Shown piece by piece: positions 22,176 through 33,852 of a DNA stretch of 64,000 nt. Within the stretch, counting starts at the first letter, position 1. Each line of letters begins with the position of its first letter. The DNA is taken from the NCBI GenBank assembly GCA_000272025.2, contig AKCV02000023.1:62001-126000 (forward strand), in the 5' to 3' direction. The stretch is from Imbroritus primus (GTDB lineage: Bacteria > Pseudomonadota > Gammaproteobacteria > Burkholderiales > Burkholderiaceae). The notes under the pieces are model-generated. The model was not told the origin of the DNA. It did no database searches and worked only from the letters and a program-made list of their open reading frames with translations. A program made the translations under genes and the position numbers.

Positions 22176-22913
22176 TCAGGCGCTGCGCTGGCGCACCGCC
22201 TCGTACAGGCAGACGCCGCTGGCCACCGAGACATTCAGGCTTTCGACGCCGCCAGCCATGGGAATGCGCACCAGCGCATCGCAGGTATCGCGCGTGAGGC
22301 GGCGCATGCCCTCGCCTTCCGCGCCCATGACGAGCGCCATCGGGCCGTTCAGGTCGGCCTGGTAGATCGACTTGTCTGCTTCATCAGCTGTGCCGATCAC
22401 CCAGACGCCGCGCTCCTGTAACTCGCGCAGCGTGCGCGCCAGGTTGGTGACGGTAATGTAGGGAACGGTTTCCGCCGCGCCGCTGGCGACCTTGGCAACC
22501 GTGGCATTGATGCCGACACTGCGGTCCTTGGGTGCGATCACGGCATGCGCGCCAGCGCCATCGGCCACGCGCAGGCAGGCGCCAAGGTTATGCGGGTCGG
22601 TGACACCATCGAGCACCAGCAGCAGCGGCGGCCCCTCGATGGCGTCCAGCAGTTCATCGAGCGTACGGGCCAGCGATACATGTTCGGCCTTGGCGACCAC
22701 GCCCTGATGGCGGTCAGTGCCGCACAGGCCGTTGAGGCGCACCACATCGGCCGGAATCAGACGCACGCCGGCGGCTTCCACCGCCTTGATGAAGTCCTGC
22801 ATGCGCCGGTCCTTGCGGCTGGCTTCGACATAGATTTCGGAAATCGAGGCGGCGTCCTGACGCAGCCTCGCGGTCACGGCATGAAAGCCGACGAGAAGTT
22901 TGGATTTCGACAT
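22176..22913 (-). CDS. rlmB: 23S rRNA (guanosine-2'-O-)-methyltransferase RlmB
   Basis: SpoU/TrmH-type (SPOUT) enzyme that 2'-O-methylates G2251 of 23S rRNA. The 245 residues start at 22913 ([17 protein letters not shown]), with an RNA-binding N-terminal substrate domain and SpoU motif 1 ([21 protein letters not shown]), motif 2 ([14 protein letters not shown]) and motif 3 ([22 protein letters not shown]), which forms the trefoil-knot S-adenosylmethionine site. The ORF stays open upstream but the conserved N terminus fixes the start. It follows rnr on the same strand, the usual rnr-rlmB operon order. Confidence 0.95.
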   Translation of the reverse strand: MSKSKLLVGFHAVTARLRQDAASISEIYVEASRKDRRMQDFIKAVEAAGVRLIPADVVRLNGLCGTDRHQGVVAKAEHVSLARTLDELLDAIEGPPLLLVLDGVTDPHNLGACLRVADGAGAHAVIAPKDRSVGINATVAKVASGAAETVPYITVTNLARTLRELQERGVWVIGTADEADKSIYQADLNGPMALVMGAEGEGMRRLTRDTCDALVRIPMAGGVESLNVSVASGVCLYEAVRQRSA

Positions 22914-23077
22914 GCCGTATTGTACCTCGCGGGCCTGGCGGCCTTGCTCGCAATTGTGTGCCGGAAACGTTGGCCCCGGAGTCCGCACAGGACGCATGCC
23001 GGTGCGGCAATGCACCTGCCTGGCTATGGCCCGCGGACCCGGATCGCCTGCCCATCGGTAGCAGGGGCAAATTACGC

Positions 23078-25711
23078 TCAACGCCCCTTGCGTGCCCCAC
23101 GTCCGGCGTTACCACGCACCGCCTTGCCGGGACTGCGAGGCTTTGTGGCCGACTTGGCTTTCGTCGCACCCGCCGATCCCGTGCTCTTCGCGCCCTTTGC
23201 GGTAGCCTGTTTGGCGCTGCTCTTGGCACTCCCTTTGGCGCCACCCTTCGCCGGTCGGCTATCTGCATAGTGCGCACCCTTTGCCGGCATGCCGGATGCG
23301 GCCTCCGGTTCAGCATCATGCTGCGGCCGACCGCCCAACAGCGCCGCCAACTGGCGTGGCTTCTTGCGCGAGGCAGACGCGGGAGCGGCGGCAGCTTCCT
23401 GCGTTTCACGCATCGGCTTGGCGGGCGCGGGGGCAGCCGCTCCGCTGCCCTTGCCGGTGGGGCGCAGCGAGACTTCGGGCACCAGGCGGAAATCCATCTT
23501 GCGCGCATCGAGATCGACGCGCAGCAGTTGTACGCGCACCCGGTCGGTCAAGCGGAAGCGGATACCGGTACGTTCGCCGCGCAGTTCGTTGCGCGCTTCG
23601 TCGTACTGGAAATAATCGGTGCCCAGCTCGGTCACGTGCACCAGTCCTTCGACATACAGTTCATCGAGCTGCACAAAGATGCCAAACGAGGTCACCGCGC
23701 TGACCGTGCCGGCGTATTCGTTGCCGAGCTTGTCGCGCATGAAGTAGCACTTGAGCCAAGACTCGACATCACGCGAGGCCTCGTCGGCGCGGCGCTCGTT
23801 GGCCGAGCAATGCAGACCGAGCTCTTCCCAGATGCCTTCCTGCTTCTTGGCGGGCATGCGGCCGGCGGACCGTGCTGCCGCCTCGTTGGCGGCATGCAGC
23901 TTGCGCGCCTTGGGCGAAATGGCCGTGTTGAGCGTGACATCGGCATTGAATACCGGCACATACTTCTTGCCGTGCAGCGCCGCCTTGATGGCGCGATGGA
24001 TCAGCAGGTCAGGATAGCGGCGGATCGGGCTGGTGAAGTGCGCATAGGCTTCATACGACAAACCGAAGTGACCAATATTGTCGGGGCTATAGACCGCCTG
24101 CTGCATCGAGCGCAGCATCATGGTCTGCAGCAGTTCGGCATCTGGCCGCGGCTTGATGCGGTTCATCAGTTCGGCGTAGTCGGCAGCCTGCGGTGTGTTG
24201 CCGCCACCGAGCGTGAGACCGACAGTCTTGAGGAAGGCGCGCAGGTTCTCGAGCTTTTCCTCGGTCGGTCCGGCGTGGATGCGGTACAGCGCCGGCTGCT
24301 TGTGGCGCATCAGCAGATCCGCCGCGCATACGTTGGCGGTCAGCATGCATTCCTCGATGAGCCGGTGCGCATCGTTGCGGGTGCGCGGCAGGATCTGTTC
24401 GATCTTGCCCTGCGCATTGCAGACGATATAAGTCTCGGTGGTATCGAAGTCGATCGCGCCGCGTCCGTGCCGCGCCTTGAGCAGCACCTGGAACAGCTCG
24501 TACAGGTTCTGCAGGTGCGGCACCAGCGCTTCCAGCCGCGCGGCTTCCGGCCCTTTGGTATTCGACAGCACGGCCCACACCTCGTTATAAGTGAGCCGTG
24601 CGGCCGAATGCATCACCGCGGGGTAGAACTGGTAGGCCTTGATCTCGCCCTTGGCGGTGACGACGGCATCGCACACCATGCACAGGCGGTCGACGCCGGG
24701 GTTGAGCGAGCACAGTCCATTGGAGAGCTTTTCCGGCAGCATCGGAATCACGCGCCGCGGGAAGTAGACGGACGTGGCCCGGTCCAGCGCATCGCGGTCG
24801 AGCGCGCTGCCGGTCTGCACATAATGCGAGACATCGGCAATCGCCACGATCAAGCGATATGCCTTGGTGCGGCCGATCTTCACTGGCTCGCAATAGACAG
24901 CATCGTCGAAATCCCGCGAGTCCTCGCCGTCGATGGTGACCAGCGGCACGTCGCGCAGGTCGATGCGCTGTTTCAGATCGGCCTCGCGTACCTCGTTGGG
25001 CAAGGCATCGGCTTCCTCCAACGCGGCGGGGCTGAACAGATGCGGCACCCCGTACTTGCGTACGGCGATTTCGATCTCCATGCCAGGGTCGTCAATCTCA
25101 CCGAGCACTTCGACCACGCGGCCGACCGGCTGCACATAGCGGTCCGGATACTCGATGATTTCGACGCTGACAATCTGCCCGACCTTGGCCTTGCCCTGGG
25201 ACTTTGGTGGAATCAGGATGTCCTGGCTGATGCGTTTGTCTTCGGGGGCAACCACCAGCACGCCATTCTCGTTGAGCAGGCGGCCAATGACGATCTTGTT
25301 GGCACGTGCCACCACCTCAACGATCTGGCCCTCCGAACGACCGCGCCTGTCCAGGCCGGTCACCCGCACTTGCACACGGTCGTTGTGCATGACTTTCTGC
25401 ATCTCGCGCTCGGAGAGGAAGATATCGCCCTCGCCGTCTTCGCGGATCACAAAGCCAAAGCCGTCCCGGTGTCCCTGGACACGGCCTTCGATGAAATTCG
25501 GTTGATGCGTCAGTTCGAACAGACCCTTGCGGTTCAACTCGATCTGGCCATCCCGCTCCATCGCGCCGAGGCGCTTGAGAAATCCATCGTGCTCCTTGCG
25601 GGTCACGGCCAGGGCCTTGGCGATGTCGTTCGCCGCCAGAGGCGTGCCCGAGGTACGGAGGACTCCGAGGATTTCTTCACGGCTCGGAATGGGATATGTG
25701 TTTTGACTCAA
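23078..25711 (-). CDS. rnr: Ribonuclease R
   Basis: Processive 3'-5' exoribonuclease that degrades structured RNA, including defective rRNA and trans-translated mRNA. The 877 residues contain an N-terminal helix-turn-helix (about 8-65), two cold-shock domains (about 75-230), the RNB catalytic domain with [17 protein letters not shown] carrying the metal-binding aspartates, an S1 domain (about 640-725; [21 protein letters not shown]), and a Lys/Ala/Gly-rich basic tail (about 745-877). The start is a TTG at 25711, whose context AGAAGAAAAAAA is a weak ribosome site; no in-frame ATG occurs before the conserved region. rlmB follows 164 bp downstream. The promoter region is shared divergently with tRNA-Leu. 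Confidence 0.95.
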   Translation of the reverse strand: MSQNTYPIPSREEILGVLRTSGTPLAANDIAKALAVTRKEHDGFLKRLGAMERDGQIELNRKGLFELTHQPNFIEGRVQGHRDGFGFVIREDGEGDIFLSEREMQKVMHNDRVQVRVTGLDRRGRSEGQIVEVVARANKIVIGRLLNENGVLVVAPEDKRISQDILIPPKSQGKAKVGQIVSVEIIEYPDRYVQPVGRVVEVLGEIDDPGMEIEIAVRKYGVPHLFSPAALEEADALPNEVREADLKQRIDLRDVPLVTIDGEDSRDFDDAVYCEPVKIGRTKAYRLIVAIADVSHYVQTGSALDRDALDRATSVYFPRRVIPMLPEKLSNGLCSLNPGVDRLCMVCDAVVTAKGEIKAYQFYPAVMHSAARLTYNEVWAVLSNTKGPEAARLEALVPHLQNLYELFQVLLKARHGRGAIDFDTTETYIVCNAQGKIEQILPRTRNDAHRLIEECMLTANVCAADLLMRHKQPALYRIHAGPTEEKLENLRAFLKTVGLTLGGGNTPQAADYAELMNRIKPRPDAELLQTMMLRSMQQAVYSPDNIGHFGLSYEAYAHFTSPIRRYPDLLIHRAIKAALHGKKYVPVFNADVTLNTAISPKARKLHAANEAAARSAGRMPAKKQEGIWEELGLHCSANERRADEASRDVESWLKCYFMRDKLGNEYAGTVSAVTSFGIFVQLDELYVEGLVHVTELGTDYFQYDEARNELRGERTGIRFRLTDRVRVQLLRVDLDARKMDFRLVPEVSLRPTGKGSGAAAPAPAKPMRETQEAAAAPASASRKKPRQLAALLGGRPQHDAEPEAASGMPAKGAHYADSRPAKGGAKGSAKSSAKQATAKGAKSTGSAGATKAKSATKPRSPGKAVRGNAGRGARKGR

Positions 25712-25729
25712 TTTTTTTCTTCTAAACGT

Positions 25730-25757
25730 TTGACAAGTATTCCGGATTCGCTATAAT
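25730..25757 (+). promoter_or_regulatory. Sigma-70 promoter of tRNA-Leu
   Basis: Consensus -35 TTGACA (25730-25735) and -10 TATAAT (25752-25757) separated by 16 bp. The start is expected near 25764, about 17 nt before the mature tRNA. Confidence 0.9.
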
Positions 25758-25780
25758 CACGGCTTCAGGTTTCACACCTA

Positions 25781-25867
25781 GCCCAGGTGGCGGAATTGGT
25801 AGACGCACTAGGTTCAGGTCCTAGCGGTGGCAACACTGTGGAGGTTCGAGTCCTCTCCTGGGCACCA
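25781..25867 (+). tRNA. tRNA-Leu (anticodon CAG)
   Basis: An 87-nt class II tRNA with encoded CCA. The acceptor stem GCCCAGG pairs with CCTGGGC (25857-25863), followed by the discriminator A and CCA. The anticodon arm is CTAGG-TTCAGGT-CCTAG with anticodon CAG, reading CUG, the main leucine codon at this GC content. The T arm contains GGTTCGAGTCC, and a long variable arm typical of tRNA-Leu is present. Confidence 0.97.
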
Positions 25868-25872
25868 AGATC

Positions 25873-25910
25873 AAAGCGGCGCAACTTCACGGTTGCGCCG
25901 CTTTTCTTTT
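25873..25910 (+). terminator. Intrinsic terminator of tRNA-Leu
   Basis: Inverted repeat AAAGCGGCGCAAC (25873-25885) / GTTGCGCCGCTTT (25892-25904) with a 6-nt loop, followed by a T-rich tail (TTCTTTT). Confidence 0.93.
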
Positions 25911-26378
25911 GGATTGTCGGTTCTTGCTGCGTGCCTGCTTGCGGCGTGCACACGTTGTACTTCATAGGCAGCAACCTTCGCGACCACCTTCCCTGCCTGA
26001 CACACCCCACATGACCTGGTCGGCCATGCCGCAAGCAGACTGCTGCCGATACTCTCCATGATCCACATATGGCAAGCGGCGGCACGTGACTGGCAAGCCC
26101 GCCGCGCAAACACGGCGATGGACGCAGCGGTGAAATCGGTAGCAGATTCTCCAGTGGAAAATCCAGCGGTGGATTCAATGGCAAGCAAGTGCGTGGCATA
26201 TGCTCCTCAGGTTACCGAACGGCCGGGCAACGCGCAACCGTGACGCCGCAGAAAATCGCCTTCCCGCCCGCCTTTCACGCCACCTCGCCACTCAGCCGCC
26301 GCACCTTGCCGCCGGTCGGCAAACCAACGTTCCAACCCACTGACCGGGCCGCATGCCTATGAGGACTCCGCACCCGAC
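25911..26378. other. Gene-free region after tRNA-Leu
   Basis: About 470 bp with several overlapping short open frames on both strands, none with a good ribosome site together with protein-like composition. I saw no tRNA, hairpin with T-tail, attachment-site copy of the tRNA 3' end, or mobile-element remnant. Such a gap beside a tRNA gene would suit an integration site, but nothing here supports one. Confidence 0.5.
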
Positions 26379-26936
26379 TCATTCGGTCGCATCCGGATCC
26401 GCTTGCCCGCGATGCAACCAGGCTGCAAGGCGATGCGGACGCAAAGTGTCGTAGGTTTCGAACGGCTGGTGAATCCACGGGTTGGTCGGCAGAAATTCGA
26501 CATGGAAATCGGGCGTGACGCGTGAGCACGCCTTGGCCCACAGCACCGCAGTACGAATCTCGGTCACCTCGGGGCAGCTTTCGGCCAGATGCTGGCCAAC
26601 CCGCTCGAGCGTCAGTCCGGAATCGACCAGGTCGTCCACCAGCAGGATCCGGCCAGCTGGCCGGCCATCGGCCATGGTGATGTGCTGACCGATATCGAGC
26701 CGGCCCTGCACCGTGCCGGCTGCGGCGCGATAACTACTGGTTGCGAGAATGGCAAGCGGCACATCGAAAATGCGTGCAAGCTGGTCGCCGACGCGCAAGC
26801 CACCGCGCGCCAGGCAGAGAATCTGATCGAACTGCCAGCCGGACTCGTACACTACCAATGCGAGCCGTTCGATCAAACGGTGATATGTCTCCCAGGACAC
26901 CCACAGGTTCGCATCATCGTTACGGGGATCAACCAT
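26379..26936 (-). CDS. Phosphoribosyltransferase (purine-type PRTase)
   Basis: A 185-residue type I phosphoribosyltransferase. The PRPP-binding signature RILLVDDLVDSGLTL lies at about 96-110, and the pyrophosphate loop at CLARGGLRVGDQLA (41-54). Its closest functional class is probably xanthine/hypoxanthine-guanine PRTase, which salvages bases with PRPP, but the N- and C-terminal parts do not fix the base specificity. The ATG at 26936 follows an excellent ribosome site (AAGGAGG). It lies 132 bp downstream of purA on the same strand, consistent with purine metabolism. Confidence 0.86.
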   Translation of the reverse strand: MVDPRNDDANLWVSWETYHRLIERLALVVYESGWQFDQILCLARGGLRVGDQLARIFDVPLAILATSSYRAAAGTVQGRLDIGQHITMADGRPAGRILLVDDLVDSGLTLERVGQHLAESCPEVTEIRTAVLWAKACSRVTPDFHVEFLPTNPWIHQPFETYDTLRPHRLAAWLHRGQADPDATE

Positions 26937-27068
26937 CGTGGTCCTCCTTACCGGGTATGCAGCGGTCTGCAGTCGGGCAATTCAGCTGCGGCAGAAACGC
27001 CGGCATGCCGTTGCGGATGCGTCCGCATGCGGCATGCCTGTTCCCGTGAGCCGTACTGGATAGAAATA

Positions 27069-28427
<1,359 letters not shown>

Positions 28428-28437
28428 TTAAAAACGT

Positions 28438-28443
28438 ATTCTA
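28438..28443 (-). promoter_or_regulatory. Possible -10 box of purA
   Basis: TAGAAT on the minus strand 29 bp upstream of the purA ATG; start predicted near 28431. The -35 region is poor. Further upstream at 28562-28588 a 9-bp hairpin (CGTGGCCGA/TCGGCCACG) without a T-run lies in the hisZ-purA gap. Confidence 0.4.
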
Positions 28444-28687
28444 CCCTGTTACAGGCGAAATTCGACCGGATCCGTCCGGAGCGTGTCCGGGACGGCGCCA
28501 GCCGATTGTCGGTCAAGGGGCATCCGGTTGCCGGCCACCCCGTTGCAGACCAAGGGATAGCGTGGCCGAAAGCAAGTATCGGCCACGGCGACCGGAGGAA
28601 CGACAGACGCGGTAACAGGTGCAGGACAGAGACGCGTCCAGGCGCGCTAGCGAATACAAGAAATACGAAAAAACGGTGTTGCGTGGG

Positions 28688-29851
28688 TCAGGCACCCTGC
28701 GAGCAGGGCTCGACCTGCCATACGCCATTGACCCGTACCAGTTGGCGATCGCAAGCGAACTCATCCTGGTCACCCGGATGACCAGGCAGTGCCTGGATCA
28801 CGATTTCCCCCTTGGCACGCAAGGCGGCGATCGCATCGCGCAGGGTTGGATCGGTTTCCCACGGTGCGCGGATCGCGTGGGCGCGCACCTCAACCGGCGA
28901 AATGGCGGCCACTTCACGCAGGTCGAGCGAAAAACCCGTCGCCGGCCGTGCGCGGCCAAAGGCCTCGCCCACCTTGTCGTACCGCCCGCCGCGCGCCACG
29001 GCGTTGGGCAGGCCCGGTACATAGGCGGCGAACATCACACCGCTGTGATAGTGATAGCCACGCAGGTCGGCCAGATCGACATTGATCTCGGCGCCCTGAA
29101 GCTGGCGCGCCAGCGCTTCCAGGTCATCAAGGGCACGCTGGATCGCGGGGTTGGCCGGCAAGGCCCGACGCGCGCGGGCGATCACGGAAACGTCGCCATA
29201 CAGCGTCGGCAAGGCCAGGAATGCCTCGCGCAGCGGCGTATCGAGCGCGGCGGGCAAGTCACGCAGCTCGGGCAGATCCTTGGATTCGAGCGCGGCAAAC
29301 ACCGCCTCTTCAGCCCCCCGCAGGCTGGTGGCCTGCTCCATCAGGGCTTCGAGCACACCAGCGTGGCACAGGTCCAGGCGCACATTATCGATGCCTGCTG
29401 CGGCCAGCGCGGCCAGCATCAGCTCCTGGATTTCCAGATCCGCTTCGAGCCCGGCATGGCCGTAGATCTCGGTGCCAACCTGGATCAGCTCGCGCGTCGC
29501 GCGAAAGCCGGCCGGACGGGTATGCAGCACATTGCCGGCATAGCACAGCCGCGTCACGCCGGCACGGTTGAGCAGATGCGCATCGATGCGCGCAACCTGC
29601 GGCGTGATGTCGGCACGCAGGCCCATGGTGCGGCCGGACAACTGGTCGACCAGCTTGAATGTGCGCAGGTCGAGGTCGTGCCCCGTCCCCGTCAGCAGGG
29701 ATTCGAGGTACTCAAGCATCGGTGGCATGACCAGCTCGTAGCCATAGGTGCGAAAAAGGTCGAGCATGCGCCGGCGCAACTCTTCGATCTTGCGCGCCTC
29801 CGACGGCAGGACGTCAGCAATGTTTTCGGGAAGGAGCCAATTGGTAGGCAT
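28688..29851 (-). CDS. hisZ: ATP phosphoribosyltransferase regulatory subunit
   Basis: A histidyl-tRNA-synthetase-like paralogue that forms an octamer with the short form of HisG and makes it feedback-sensitive to histidine. The 387 residues resemble the class II synthetase catalytic fold ([78 protein letters not shown]) but it is shorter than HisS and lacks the anticodon-binding domain. True hisS is separately present at 37445-38755. The ATG at 29851 suits the family. The small DUF2065 gene often found between hflC and hisZ in relatives does not fit in the 106-bp gap here. Confidence 0.94.
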   Translation of the reverse strand: MPTNWLLPENIADVLPSEARKIEELRRRMLDLFRTYGYELVMPPMLEYLESLLTGTGHDLDLRTFKLVDQLSGRTMGLRADITPQVARIDAHLLNRAGVTRLCYAGNVLHTRPAGFRATRELIQVGTEIYGHAGLEADLEIQELMLAALAAAGIDNVRLDLCHAGVLEALMEQATSLRGAEEAVFAALESKDLPELRDLPAALDTPLREAFLALPTLYGDVSVIARARRALPANPAIQRALDDLEALARQLQGAEINVDLADLRGYHYHSGVMFAAYVPGLPNAVARGGRYDKVGEAFGRARPATGFSLDLREVAAISPVEVRAHAIRAPWETDPTLRDAIAALRAKGEIVIQALPGHPGDQDEFACDRQLVRVNGVWQVEPCSQGA

Positions 29852-29865
29852 GTCGAAACCAGATC

Positions 29866-29896
29866 AAATCAAAAGCTCCCGCCATCGAGCGGGAGC
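29866..29896 (-). terminator. Intrinsic terminator after hflC
   Basis: Read on the minus strand, GCTCCCGC (29896-29889) pairs with GCGGGAGC (29882-29875) across a 6-nt loop, followed by TTTTGATTTGAT. It separates the hfq-hflXKC unit from hisZ. Confidence 0.8.
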
Positions 29897-29957
29897 AGAG
29901 TAAAACGGAAAGCGGAAGCAGAAAGCGGCGTTGCCGCCGCTCCCTCACTGGGCAGGG

Positions 29958-30836
29958 TCAGCGACCGCCGGTGCCCGGGCTTCTCATGTTCTTGAAGAAC
30001 TCCGAGGACGGATCGACCACGATCAAGTCTTTCTTGTCGCGGAAGCTACCGCGATAGGCTTCCATGCTGCGCCAGAACTGCGCGAACTGCGGATCGCGGC
30101 CGAACGACTCGCCGTAGATGGCAGTTGCCCGACTATCGCCTTCACCCTTGAGTTTCTGCGCATCGCGGTAGGCTTCGGCCAGAATGACCTCACGCTGGCG
30201 GTCGGCGTCGGCACGGATCTTTTCACCTTCAGCAGCGCCAGTAGAACGCAGTTCGTTGGCGACGCGCTTGCGCTCCGCCTCCATCCGGCGATACACGGAC
30301 TCACTGATTTCCGCCAGCAGGTCCACACGCTTGAGGCGTACGTCGATGATCTCGACACCGATGGACTTGGCGTAGTCGCGCATGCCATCGCGGATCTTCT
30401 TCATGACTTCCTCGCGCTCGCCGGCCACCACATCGGACACGGTACGCTTGGCAAACTCATCGCGGGCAATGGAGTTGATTTTCTGCGTCATGCTTTCCTG
30501 GCTGGTCCGCATGTCGCCCTTGAAGCTGACATAGAAGGTTTGCGGTTCGACGATGCGCCATTTGACGAACCAGTCGACCAGCAGGTTCTTCTTTTCCGCC
30601 GTAATGAAACGGTCGGCACCCGAGACATCGATGGTCTGCAGGCGGCGATCCATGAACATCACGTTCTGGAACGGCGGCGGCAGCTTGAAATGCAGGCCGG
30701 GCTCGCGCACCACCTGCTTGATCTCACCAAAGGCGAACACCACGGCGTACTGACGCTGATCCACCACGAACACGACAGACGACAACACGGCCAGGGCAAT
30801 GAAGAGGCCGACGACAAGAGACACCAGACGATTCAT
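29958..30836 (-). CDS. hflC: FtsH protease modulator HflC
   Basis: SPFH/prohibitin-family membrane protein that assembles with HflK into a large periplasmic cage around FtsH and restrains its proteolysis of membrane proteins. It has 292 residues: an N-terminal membrane anchor (about 4-25, VSLVVGLFIALAVLSSVVFV), then the band 7 domain (VVFAFGEIKQVVREPGLHFKLPPPF...), and a C-terminal helical region (AERKRVANELRSTGAAEGEKIRADADRQREVILAEAYRDAQKLKGEGD). The start at 30836 is ATG. It sits 12 bp after hflK, so the two are co-translated from one mRNA. Confidence 0.96.
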   Translation of the reverse strand: MNRLVSLVVGLFIALAVLSSVVFVVDQRQYAVVFAFGEIKQVVREPGLHFKLPPPFQNVMFMDRRLQTIDVSGADRFITAEKKNLLVDWFVKWRIVEPQTFYVSFKGDMRTSQESMTQKINSIARDEFAKRTVSDVVAGEREEVMKKIRDGMRDYAKSIGVEIIDVRLKRVDLLAEISESVYRRMEAERKRVANELRSTGAAEGEKIRADADRQREVILAEAYRDAQKLKGEGDSRATAIYGESFGRDPQFAQFWRSMEAYRGSFRDKKDLIVVDPSSEFFKNMRSPGTGGR

Positions 30837-30848
30837 GTCGCGCCCTCC

Positions 30849-32228
30849 TTAACGTGTTTCACGATCGCGGTTACGCAGCGCTTCGCGTGACCGTGGATCA
30901 GACTGGGCCGGCGGTTCGGCCGTGGGTTCGCTCGGTGCCGCCGACGTGGCCGCACGGCCCTCGCCCTGCGACTGCGCAATCAGCTTGTCGAGCGGGAGGT
31001 ACAGGAGGTTGTTGCCCTGCCGGGAATCCACCAGCACCTTGGTGGTATTGCTGTAGACCTGTTGCATGGTTTCCAGATAAATCCGGTCGCGCGTGACCTG
31101 CGGCGCCTTGGCGTATTCGGCCTGCACGGCGCGGAAGCGTGCGGCATCGCCCTCGGCTTGCGAGACGATGCGCGACTTGTAGCCCTCGGCTTCCTGCAGC
31201 AACCGCGCAGCGGTACCGCGTGCACGCGGGATGATGTCGTTGGCATAGGCCTGCCCTTCGCTGATGGCACGCTCGCGATCCTGGCCGGCCTTGGTCACGT
31301 CGGCAAAGGCTGCCTGTACCTGCTCGGGCGGCTGCACGCTCTGCACGTTGACACTGAGAATGCGAATGCCGCTCTTGTAGCTGGCGAGAATCCGCTGGAT
31401 CGATTGCGCCAGGTCGATACCCACCTGGTCGCGTCCCTCGTACAGCACCGAGTTCATCGTGTTCTTGCCGACGATCTCGCGCACCGACGTTTCCGCGGCT
31501 TGCGCCACTAGCTCCTGATCGCCGTTCCGGTCCGTCTTGTTGAAGAACAGGAAATCGGTGGCGTTCTCGATGTTGTACTGCACGGTAAACCGTACATCAA
31601 CGATATTCTCGTCCTGCGTCAGCATCGACGAGTCTTTCTGGTTGGTGGCCTTGATCAGCGTGCTCGAACCCACTTCGATGGTCCGCACGGCCGACAGGTT
31701 GACCACCTCATGGCTCTGGATCGGCCACGGCATGCGCCAGTTGATACCGGCACCCGTGGAGTACTTGAAGCGGCCAAACTCCAGCACCACGCCGGTCTGC
31801 CCTTCCTGCACCATGAAGAAACCGCTGGCCAGCCAGACGGCGCCCGCACCGATCAGCAGCGCACCCGCACCCAGGCCGGTCCCGCGTCCGCTCGGGCGGA
31901 AGCCCGAAGGTCCGCGGTCGTTCCCGCTGTCATTATTATTCCCGCCGCCGTTATTGTCCTTGCGACCGATCAGGCCATTCAGGCGGCGGTTGAAATCCTT
32001 CCAGAGCTCGTCGAGATCCGGCGGCCCGCCATTGTTGCCGGGGCGCTGGTTCTGGCGCAGCGGTTCGTTGTCGTCTTGCGCGTCATTGTCACTGCGATTG
32101 TCGCCACGCCCCCAGCGGGGATCGTTCAGCGACAGGATCGCGCGCAGTCCGGTCCACAAGCGGTTGGTGCGGGGTGCACGAGGGCGCCGGGCAGACAAAC
32201 TGGGGATGTTCCGTAGAAACTGGGGCAT
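30849..32228 (-). CDS. hflK: FtsH protease modulator HflK
   Basis: Partner of HflC in the FtsH-HflKC complex. The 459 residues begin with a cytoplasmic Asn/Gly/Asp-rich tail (about 30-120, including GPPDLDELWKDFNRRLNGLIGRKD, the conserved HflK motif), then a transmembrane helix near 120-142 (GAGALLIGAGAVWLASGFFM), the SPFH domain (TGVVLEFGRFKYSTGAGINWRMPWPIQ), and a helical C-terminal part with an Ala/Pro/Ser-rich end. The N-terminal tail is longer and more Asn-rich than in E. coli HflK (419 residues). It lies between hflX and hflC on one strand. Confidence 0.95.
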   Translation of the reverse strand: MPQFLRNIPSLSARRPRAPRTNRLWTGLRAILSLNDPRWGRGDNRSDNDAQDDNEPLRQNQRPGNNGGPPDLDELWKDFNRRLNGLIGRKDNNGGGNNNDSGNDRGPSGFRPSGRGTGLGAGALLIGAGAVWLASGFFMVQEGQTGVVLEFGRFKYSTGAGINWRMPWPIQSHEVVNLSAVRTIEVGSSTLIKATNQKDSSMLTQDENIVDVRFTVQYNIENATDFLFFNKTDRNGDQELVAQAAETSVREIVGKNTMNSVLYEGRDQVGIDLAQSIQRILASYKSGIRILSVNVQSVQPPEQVQAAFADVTKAGQDRERAISEGQAYANDIIPRARGTAARLLQEAEGYKSRIVSQAEGDAARFRAVQAEYAKAPQVTRDRIYLETMQQVYSNTTKVLVDSRQGNNLLYLPLDKLIAQSQGEGRAATSAAPSEPTAEPPAQSDPRSREALRNRDRETR

Positions 32229-32267
32229 GAAAAGCGCGTGTCCGGAGTGTGAAACGGGTCGATTCTA

Positions 32268-33551
32268 TCAGTCCTCGCCGGGAATAGCGGGGATTGCGTG
32301 GTTGGAAAGCGGAGATTGCTGCATAAATCGCGGATCGGGCTCAGCTGGCGGCCGGCCGGCCGCCGCCTCCTCCCTCAAGCGCGTAGCAGCCTTGACAATG
32401 GCATCGCGCAACAGTTCCAGCCCCAGCCCCTCGCGCGCGCTGACGAACACGCGCGCGGGAAAACCGGTTTCATCGCGCTCAAGATGCGGCCCCTGGACCA
32501 GCAACTCAGGCGCCGCATCAATCTTGTTGATCACCACGATCTGGGGGATGCCGAGCGCATCGATTTCCTCCAGTACGCGGTTGACCTGCTGGATCTGCTC
32601 GTGCCGCACGGGACTCGATCCATCGACGACGTGCAGCAGGAGATCGGCATGTACCGTTTCCTCCAGCGTGGCACGGAACGCGGCGACGAGCTGGGTGGGC
32701 AGATCGCGGATAAAGCCGACCGTATCCGACAGCACGACATTGCCCAGCCCCTCCAGATACAGGCGGCGGGACGTCGTATCGAGTGTCGCGAACAGCTGGT
32801 CGGCGGCATAGGCGCGCGCCTTGGTCAGGCTGTTGAACAGCGTCGACTTGCCGGCGTTGGTATAGCCCACCAGGGAGACGTTGAAAGCCTCATTGCGGGT
32901 ACGCGCACGGCGCTGCGTATCGTGCTGGCGTTGCAGGCGGGTCAGGTCGGATTTCAGGCGCTTGGCGCGCTCGTCGAGCATCCGGCGATCCAGTTCGATC
33001 TGCCGCTCGCCAGGGCCGCCGCGCATGCCGATACCGCCCTTCTGCCGCTCCAGGTGGCTCCAGGCGCGTACCAGACGCGAAGCACGGTACTGCACCTGGG
33101 CGAGCTCGACCTGCACCTTGCCCACATGGCTCTGGGCGCGCTGGCCGAAAATATCGAGAATCAGCCCGGTACGGTCGAGCACGTAGCGGCCGGTGAAGCG
33201 CTCCAGATTCCGCTGCTGGGCAGGACTCAACGCATGATTGAAAATAATGATCTCGGCGTCGTAGGCATCCGCTGCGGTACGCAGCTCCTCAGCCTTGCCG
33301 CTGCCGATATACAGCGCGGGATCGGGCCGCTGGCGCTTGCCGGTCAGCGTATACACGGGCAGCGAACCCGCCGTGGTCGCCAGCAATGCAAGCTCATTCA
33401 GGCTTTCCTGGAAATCGTGCTTGCCGAAATCGACGCCGACAAGAATGGCGCGGATAGGCTCCGTCTGGGAGGTGGATTGGGATTGCAATCGGGGAATGGG
33501 GTCCGGAAGGGTCGGAAATGGCGGCGGTGTGCCCGCGTCAGCGGCGCACAC
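32268..33551 (-). CDS. hflX: Ribosome-associated GTPase HflX
   Basis: GTPase that splits stalled or hibernating 70S ribosomes under stress. The 427 residues carry an N-terminal HflX domain (ILVGVDFGKHDFQESLNELALLA; GSGKAEELR), a coiled linker (ERQKGGIGMRGGPGERQIELDRRMLDERAKRLKSDL), then the G domain with G1 VGYTNAGKSTLFN, G3 DTVGFIRDLP and G4 NKID. The start chosen is GTG 33551, only 12 bp after the hfq stop, with no clear ribosome site; a TTG about 22 codons in is the only other early candidate. Translation may depend on ribosomes leaving hfq. Confidence 0.94.
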   Translation of the reverse strand: MCAADAGTPPPFPTLPDPIPRLQSQSTSQTEPIRAILVGVDFGKHDFQESLNELALLATTAGSLPVYTLTGKRQRPDPALYIGSGKAEELRTAADAYDAEIIIFNHALSPAQQRNLERFTGRYVLDRTGLILDIFGQRAQSHVGKVQVELAQVQYRASRLVRAWSHLERQKGGIGMRGGPGERQIELDRRMLDERAKRLKSDLTRLQRQHDTQRRARTRNEAFNVSLVGYTNAGKSTLFNSLTKARAYAADQLFATLDTTSRRLYLEGLGNVVLSDTVGFIRDLPTQLVAAFRATLEETVHADLLLHVVDGSSPVRHEQIQQVNRVLEEIDALGIPQIVVINKIDAAPELLVQGPHLERDETGFPARVFVSAREGLGLELLRDAIVKAATRLREEAAAGRPPAEPDPRFMQQSPLSNHAIPAIPGED

Positions 33552-33563
33552 CGGACTGGATGA

Positions 33564-33800
33564 TCAGCTGTCTGCCTCATCCACACGGAAGCTCACCGCA
33601 CGGGCGGGAACCACGGTAGAAATGGCGTGCTTGTAGACCATCTGGGTGACCGTATTGCGCAGCAGCACAACATACTGGTCGAACGATTCGATATTGCCCT
33701 GCAGCTTGATGCCATTCACGAGATAGATGGACACCGGAACGTGCTCCTTGCGCAGCGCGTTCAGGAACGGGTCTTGTAGCAATTGCCCTTTGTTGCTCAT
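33564..33800 (-). CDS. hfq: RNA chaperone Hfq
   Basis: Sm-like hexameric RNA chaperone that matches small RNAs to mRNAs. The 78 residues show the Sm1 motif ([20 protein letters not shown]), the proximal-site Gln ([10 protein letters not shown]), Sm2 with the KH pair ([14 protein letters not shown]), and a very short C-terminal tail. The start at 33800 (MSNKGQ) is preferred over an ATG four codons upstream, because that upstream ATG overlaps the ribosome site GGAG located 7 nt before MSNK. It leads the hfq-hflX-hflK-hflC operon. Confidence 0.97.
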   Translation of the reverse strand: MSNKGQLLQDPFLNALRKEHVPVSIYLVNGIKLQGNIESFDQYVVLLRNTVTQMVYKHAISTVVPARAVSFRVDEADS

Positions 33801-33852
33801 GGCATACTCCATTTTCTATATGTAATGTTGATGGTCGAGGACTTCCGCCCTC

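Noticed and set aside
22958-25756. A 932-codon plus-strand open frame opposite rnr, and similar long antisense frames (10121-12160 over the deacetylase and YncE-like genes, 14273-15718 over hrpA)
   Set aside because: The products are rich in Arg, His, Gln and Gly with no recognisable family, and lie antisense to well-supported genes. High GC with strong third-position bias creates such open frames.
25911-26378. Attachment site or island remnant beside tRNA-Leu
   Set aside because: No integrase fragment, no direct repeat of the tRNA 3' end, and normal flanking core genes on both sides.
28562-28588. Terminator after hisZ
   Set aside because: A 9-bp stem exists (CGTGGCCGA/TCGGCCACG) but no T-tract follows on the minus strand, so it was not called.
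29852-29957. Missing DUF2065 gene between hflC and hisZ as evidence of deletion
   Set aside because: The gap is too short for it, but without a comparison genome its absence cannot be called a deletion in this lineage.
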